In this document: positions 57,741 through 64,000 of the stretch, one piece after another
Layout: each line of letters starts with the position of its first letter
Numbering within the stretch: the first letter of the stretch is position 1
Made by a program: the position numbers and the translations under genes
The notes under the pieces: model-generated
Told to the model about the DNA's origin: nothing
The model's input: the letters and a program-made list of their open reading frames with translations, nothing else
The model's database searches: none
Source: Piliocolobus tephrosceles
Taxonomy: Eukaryota > Chordata > Mammalia > Primates > Cercopithecidae
Reading direction: 5' to 3'
Assembly (NCBI RefSeq): GCF_002776525.5
Contig: NC_045444.1
Span: 27,304,658 to 27,368,657, forward strand
Length of the DNA stretch: 64,000 nt

Positions 57741-60289
57741 TTGTTTCAGTTCATATTCCCCTGACAAAGTTGACAGTATATTTTCATAGGCTTTCTCGTG
57801 TGTGTGTGTTTTTTTTTTTTTTAACTGTGAACTTCCATTAATGTTATTTTCTGCTTTTTAATTGAGGTATTTATATCTTAAAAATTCAGTTTATGTGGCT
57901 TTAATATAATATAATATATATTAATTTAATATAGTTGAAAGAAAACAAAAATTATAGTTGACTCACATGTCATACAGATGTACATTTACTTAATTCTTTG
58001 GGTTCATTAGGGTATAGCTATAGAACTGCATAAATAACATTCTTCAGAATCAGATATATTGTCACAACTAAAAGGAAGTATTTATTCATAAGCATCAGAG
58101 AATGAAAAGAAAAGGAAGGGTATTTATGTTTTGGGGTAACTGTATATGTTGTTATCTTTTATATTAAGGGTGACCTTGCCTTTGTTTATTATTTTAAAGA
58201 TCTTTGTTTCTTAAAAGTATTATTATTTAAATGTCTTACAGAGACATTGATAAACATTGATATAATTCTTCAATTTTTCTGTAGATAAAACTGCATTTTT
58301 AAAAACAATTGTACTTCATGACCTAATGTCTCTTCTCACATTATCACCACCAGGCCATTTCAGAAATGTCCTAAAATGTAAGTGAGCACTAAAATCAAAA
58401 AGAAAACAATATATATATTCTCACACAATCCACTTAAAATTCACCAAAAATGTCAACACTAATCAAGCCAAGTGATGCAGTAAGTTTATCTTACTTTGTA
58501 ATGTTTCCAGTTATGGTTAATCCTCATTTTTCCCAGAAAGGGAAAACGATAAAGTTAAATGATTACTGGAAAGATTTAGTATTGATAAGACCTGTACCAG
58601 ATAAGAAAGAAAATAAACAGTCTGTACCTTGATGACTCAATCAGATTTTGCAAATTGACTTAAACTTCAAATTACTCCCCAGTAGCATCATTCATGAGAT
58701 TTGTGTATGAAATTAGTGTATATCTTAAAATGTTTTTTTCTTAGTTCATAGATATATACAAGCAGAAAACAAACTACATATAAGAATTCATATAAGTTGG
58801 TGATAAAATTACCTCATCTTATTTGGAAACATAATCTGTTCTAATTAAATTACTTTCTGAAAGGTTTAATTTGGTATAATTCCTACCACCATGTAGCTGC
58901 CAGTAAAAGAGGGCAAACAAAAATTCATGAATTGAATTTTTAAGTATGAAAAGGATGTGGAACTTAGAACACCAAAAATCAGAGTAAATGAAAGTCTTCA
59001 TTTATTGGTAATGCTATATTTCTTCAACATTTATCTAGTGCCTGTTCTACGCCAGGGGAGACCAATTATAACAATACGGATGATATCTAAAACTCGTAGA
59101 GATACTCTAGGCCAAGCAAATTTTAACCAGAGTTAAACTTGACCTCTAAGGCTAATAATATAAGGCTGATGCTCTTTGCTCTGCAGCTGTGGGAAAATTG
59201 ACCATCAGTGTTTTTGTTTGTTTTATTTTCATTTAAACCATTAAATGGTGACAAAGTGGGGAGAAGGAGAGTTAAAATGATAACAAGAAGGAAAGAATTC
59301 CAGTTATTCTACATTGACTATTTTGTTTTGTGTTCGTCAGAACAATAATGTAATCTGCAAAATAATCTGTTTTGAAAATTATGCATTTATATTTTCACAT
59401 TCAGAAGTGCCCTTATTTTCAATTAAAATTATATTAAGTTACATTAAAATCTAAAACTTACCAAGTAATTTTAAACTAATTATATTTCTAACCAATATCA
59501 GTGAATAATTCACAGGTATAGAAATTGCCCTTCCCAATCCCACCTTTTATGTTTCCTGGTCATTAGGTATAGAAATTAAAATGAAGTTAAATTTAGTTTA
59601 AGAAAAATATAATTATAAGGGCAATATGGCACAAGTATCACATAGTTCATTCCTAAGTTAAATATATGTAATTGGGAATTTTTGAACTTTGTAAGGTGTA
59701 TTTTACTTGCATTAGTATAGACAGTGGAGGGTTAAGACTGCTCACCAAAAAAAAAAAGCGCTCAAATTCCATGATATTCTATCTTACATTTTTTATGAGA
59801 TTAAATGTAATTTTGTAAATAAACTATAAATAAGCCTTTCAAAAATAAACTCAACTTCTTCAAATTTTAGGAGAAATCTTGTGAATTTCCAGGTCATTGC
59901 ATCAATAATTTGTCCAAGTAGTAATCAAGTGTCCAGGTGTAAAATGCTCACTGATTAAAAGGTTGTCAGAGATCAAAATGGTAGATGTTTCAGAAGTGTC
60001 ATTGATCAGAAGTGTCATTCATCAAATGTTGTTAAAATGTAGTGACTTATTAAAGTTGCAACAAGAAATAGCAATAAAAGGTTTTGAATTTTATTAGTCA
60101 TTGTGGGTATTTTGCAATTTGGGAAGGATTTTTTAAAAATCAGTCTCTTGAATACATATAGGAATACATAAATAAATTTAAAAAATTTTAAAAGAATACA
60201 AATAGTCTTTTTGGTTGGCATGGTATAGCAAACTATTTAGAATGGATTTTCCCTTTGAAATAGTTATTTTACTTTGAGGAATTTAGTCT
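57741..60289. other. AT-rich DNA; one small tandem duplication
   Basis: No gene and no confident mobile element, apart from a possible antisense L2 end near 59020-59060 ('atctagtgcctgttctacgc'). A 16-bp tandem duplication lies at 59991-60006 / 60007-60022 ('cagaagtgtcattgat' / 'cagaagtgtcattcat'). Confidence 0.45.
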
Positions 60290-60560
60290 ACGGGCTAAGA
60301 GGATGAAGCAGAGAGAACACAGGCCTTTGCATCAGTGTACCTGGTTCTGAATTCTAACTACTTTACTTTTCAGATATTTGGCACTGACAATTTTGAAAGA
60401 AAAATCTGTTTTTAAAAATCTGTGATATGTTTCCACCTCTGTAATAAGAATGTAATAATTTCTACTTTGCAAATCGAGAAATGTTTGTAAAATAAGGTAT
60501 ATGTGTATAAATTGGCTGGCATATAACAGATGCTCAATAAAAACAACTTATTACTCTTTT
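60290..60560 (+). repeat. MIR SINE
   Basis: 'tgtacctggttctgaattct', then 'attggctggcatataacaga' and 'tgctcaataaaaac' give MIR head and tail. The middle is diverged. Confidence 0.6.
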
Positions 60561-60639
60561 GTATGTGGATTAAGATTTCTTTAAAATTTATTATAAAAAG
60601 TATAATTTTTTCAAAGAAAAAATTAGAAAGTGCAAATTG

Positions 60640-60960
60640 TTTAAGTATGACTTCTGTACAATAGAATATTATATAGGCATTAAAATCATGTAATAATAAA
60701 TGGCATGAAAATATATTCATAATATATTCTTAGGTAAATAGTCATATAAAATATATGTATTTTACAATCCCATTATCATAAAAAATTTATAAACATATAC
60801 ATATACTTGACAAGATTTGAACCAAAAATGTTAATTATAATAATCTCTGGGTAAGAGGTGATTTTTTTAAAAAAATGATTTTGATTTCCCAAATTATAAT
60901 TTAAACATACATAATTTTTTCTAACAAGAAAACATAATAAATGTTATTCTTTCTAAAATC
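60640..60960 (+). repeat. Old L1 3' end (L1MC/L1ME-like)
   Basis: 'acaatagaatattatatagg', 'cattaaaatcatgtaataat', 'acaatcccattatcataaaa', 'ctctgggtaagaggtgattt' and a decayed 3' end follow the L1M terminal region. Confidence 0.65.
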
Positions 60961-61764
60961 AGGGTTTTGAAATGTCATTTCCGATAATGTACACTCTAGG
61001 GGGCATAAGAGTTGGTTAATTTGGAAATACTATTTATTATTCTTGAAGTTATAGTGAATTGGGGTAATATGTGAAGCTAAACATTGTAATCCATTTTAAA
61101 GATTATTAGAAGAGCAAGACTGGAAATTACTCCCCAGTAACATTAATCCTTGGTATATTAATGAATACAAGTGATTAGAGAAGAATTTGTAACTATCCAG
61201 AGAGTACTGGAATCAAAAGCAATCAAGTCTGGTGGCTTATAAAAAATAAACCCAACCAGTGAAATTCAACAGATTATTTCCACCAATGGAATAACAGTAT
61301 TATCATATTACAAGAACAATGTTAAACAAAGCACGTGATGGGATAACTTTTAAAGTTTGCTCGTAGAATTGATTCAGAGTTGAAGTGGATACAATCTTCT
61401 GCATGACAAATTGAAGATGAAGAGTAATAATGCTTGAAAAGATTGTGAAGGATGAGGAGGTATTTGGTAAAACTTGCATGTATTCTGAATTCTACTCTGA
61501 TTTTACATCTAGTTTGTGATCTAGAATTGTGTAATAAGTAGTTCATTTTAAAAAGAAGCATGTATACTAATTTGAAAATCCTTATAACTGACACAGGAAA
61601 AAAATTACTCATGCAAAATCACTAATGTAAGGAGATTATTTAATGGGCTAAAATTTGTTATTTTGAAGAAGAAACAAGGAAAAGAGATCTTGAAGGGAAA
61701 AAAATCTTAGCTATTCTCTAGAGAAAAGTAATAGCAGATAATAGGTTAAGTACCTTAAGAACCA
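60961..61764. other. No feature recognised
   Basis: AT-rich unique-looking DNA. The 96-codon reverse frame 61322-61612 has no recognisable domain. Confidence 0.4.
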
Positions 61765-62215
61765 CACCTACATGGGCCCATCAATCCTCAGAGAGGCCCT
61801 ATGGGTTATATTCTCTCCATTTCATAGATGAGGACCTTGGAGAACAGAAACATATTAAATAATTGCCCTGAGGTCACACGTTAAGAGGCAGAGCCAAAAT
61901 CTGGTTTACCTGGAATGATTTCCTTACCTCAAATTTCTATAACTTTTTACACTGTGCTGCAGCAATTTGACCGAGGTTGGCAGTCTGACTCACTACCCAA
62001 CCTGCCCACTACTTCTCCAATACAATTAAGAAGCCAAATTGATTGAGACAGCATAATTTAAGGAGAATGACACTGAATTTGGATTTCAATCCTGGTTATC
62101 CCACATTCAAGATGTGTGACCTTGGTCCAGCCATTTAATTGAAATCTGGCCTTAGTGTTCATGTCCTTAAAATAAAGAGAATGGAATAAATTCTACTATT
62201 CTTTCCAAGTCTAAT
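61765..62215 (+). repeat. Two MIR SINEs
   Basis: 61765-61915 ('tccatttcatagatgaggac', 'ccctgaggtcacacgttaag', 'aggcagagccaaaatctggt'). 62050-62215 ('ggatttcaatcctggttatc', 'gatgtgtgaccttggtccag', 'aaaataaagagaatggaata'). Confidence 0.75.
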
Positions 62216-62299
62216 AGATGACCTGTGCCTCACAGTCAATATTCGTATATCTTTAAGCAACTTTTGAAGTGTGTCATGAGAGTTCTGGGAAAGGTTTTA

Positions 62300-62800
62300 A
62301 AAGCAACATATACATATATTTTTACATTTGTGTATATATATAAAATCTATCTATATAGCTATCAATCTATAGATAGATACATATAGATACATCTGTATAT
62401 ATAGCTATATACAGATAGATATCTGTATATAACTTTATATATAAATAAAACTACATAAATATATAAGTTCATATATAAACTTTATAGATAAATAAGTATA
62501 TATAATATATAATAAAATATATGAAAATGTATGTAAATATATAAATATATATAAATAAATAAATATGTGTAAATACATATTTATATATAAGCTTATATAA
62601 ATATATACATATAAGCTTATATATAAATTAACTTTATATATATATTTATAATATATAAAAATATATTAATAGTTTATATATACACTTTATATAGATATAT
62701 AGACAGATATATGTAGATATATATACACAGATATAGATATATCTACATATATATCTATATATACATGTAGATATATCTATAGATATAGATATAGATATCT
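62300..62800. repeat. AT-rich TA/GATA-type simple repeat with inverted repeats
   Basis: About 500 bp of imperfect TATA, TATAGA and ATAAATA units. Within it, 62732-62748 and 62765-62781 are perfect 17-bp inverted arms around a 16-base loop. A near-palindrome 'tctgtatatatagctatata' lies around 62391-62414. The reverse frame here is a by-product of the repeat. Confidence 0.92.
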
Positions 62801-64000
62801 CACAGAGTATCTCAAGTTGTGCAAAAATTTCCAAATTATCATACTAAGAGAGTTCTGAAGAGGAGGAGCACTCAGTTGTGTTTTGTTTTGTTGTTTTTTT
62901 TGTTTTTGGTAAGCGTTTTCTTATTCTGAAACATCTACTATGTGATTTTTTTCCCCAAAGGACAATACTTTTAGCACTGCAACGACGGGGAAGAGAAGTC
63001 CATATTTCAGAGAGTAGCAGTATTTTTCATGAGGTATAACAGCTACTGAAGGTGAACTATTTAGCTGGGGAGAAAACAAGGAAGAGGAACTTGCCAAGAA
63101 GAGTGTAGAGAGAAAGGAGAGAAGAACTTGCAAAGCAAAGGTCACTTCAGTCCTCTAGCACCTCTCTGCGTAGTATTCTGTTCAAGTTTAAGATTCTCAC
63201 TCACTCTTCAAAAGGGCTTGAGTATGAGGCATAGCTGATATAAATGCCTGGCGCTCTTTCTTTATTGTGAGGAGTGACAGTCCCAGAGCAGTTGTGCCTC
63301 CCTTGGGCATGATCTCACCCTCCAACTGTGAGGCCTGACTTCAATCAGGGGCCTCCACCAGCTCCTAACAAAGGAAGAGAGAGTCTAGGGAATGATTCCT
63401 TTCCATTTTGCTTTATCTAAATGCAAGTAGAAATCCAGGGCTTTGAGGAAGAATAAAATGCAAGTTAAACTAATTGTTCCTGCTGCTGTAAAGTTACAAA
63501 AAACTGTAGACTGAATCACCATGGGAATAAGTCAGAGATATCCACAGACTTATTCCTGAAATTTGACTTTTGCATCCACTGGCTATTCAGAAGTTCATTT
63601 GACAGTAGCAATGTAACATTAATAGGAAGCAAAATCAATACTTTGAGCCTCCTACTAGCATCACTATTAAAAACCATTCCTGGTCAGCACACTAAATTCA
63701 CATTCCAAATATTAGAGACGTGCTGATAAGTGTTGCTGCCCTTTATTCTCAAAAGACTCATACTCCCATATGCTGTGGTAAAAGCAACGTCATTGATTGA
63801 CTCTATCTGCTCTCACATGTGATGCTTGGCTTAACAAATGTTTTTCTTGCATCTATTCCTTTAAGAAATCAGTTCTCTTCCTGTCTCCCTTCTGTCTGAA
63901 TTTGCTAGGTGGAGGGGGGTGCCAGGAGGGCTGTGTCTGCCAACAGGTGGCTAGACACTAGATCAGTCTCTCTCAATCAGCAAGTCCCCATCTGCTAGTT
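62801..64000. other. No feature recognised
   Basis: Somewhat more GC-balanced unique-looking DNA with a T-rich run near 62881-62908. The reverse frame 62921-63145 (74 codons, starts within a serine/leucine-rich stretch) has no recognisable domain. Confidence 0.4.

Overview
This is nuclear DNA from a primate, most likely a catarrhine (human, ape or Old World monkey). The evidence is abundant Alu of J, S and Y ages, L1PA- and L1M-type LINE-1 tails, MaLR and other retroviral LTRs, and very old MIR, L2 and L3/CR1 remnants. Base composition is AT-rich and CpG-poor. The only assembly blemish is a 10-N gap at 43726-43735 inside an AAAAT microsatellite. I cannot tell human from a close relative.

I find no protein-coding gene. 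All open frames are short, none has a family I recognise except a LINE-1 ORF2 remnant (17852-18283), and many lie inside repeats. No tRNA, rRNA, CRISPR or bacterial feature is present. The window is intergenic or lies inside a long intron; the sequence alone does not say which.

Layout. 1-9 kb: an ERV1-type LTR followed directly by an MLT1-type LTR (1.7-2.85 kb), two Alus, an L3/CR1 fragment (6.8-7.5 kb), MIRs and an L1M piece. 9-14 kb: MIR and L2, a long reverse-strand L2 (10.5-12.3 kb) split by an Alu, then an old L1 split by an LTR with a 7-bp flanking duplication (12.34-13.82 kb). 14.6-19.8 kb: an AluJ and an MLT1-type MaLR provirus with remains of both LTRs, itself split by an AluY and a 5'-truncated L1PA. 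20-28.3 kb: a MaLR LTR, MIRs, an AluY with the 12-bp deletion typical of the Yd lineage, and an L2 interrupted by a Tigger-like MITE. A short inverted copy of part of that same L2 lies 2 kb away, flanked by a perfect 20-bp direct repeat. 28-42 kb: mostly unique sequence with scattered MIR, L2 and MER5-type pieces and a 41-bp tandem duplication. 42-50.4 kb: MLT1-type LTRs in both orientations, seven Alu copies or fragments, and the gapped AAAAT repeat. 50.4-64 kb: repeat-poor DNA, an L1 tail, an Alu whose tail is G-rich instead of A-rich, L1 and MIR remnants, and about 500 bp of AT-rich, hairpin-forming simple repeat (62.3-62.8 kb).

Nothing here looks like a new gene system. The best lead is the templated inverted insertion at 28106-28245. 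After it come the AluYd-like element, the unresolved AAAAT repeat, the G-rich Alu tail and the AT-rich palindromic block. Family names come from memory of consensus sequences without a database search, so subfamily calls are provisional.
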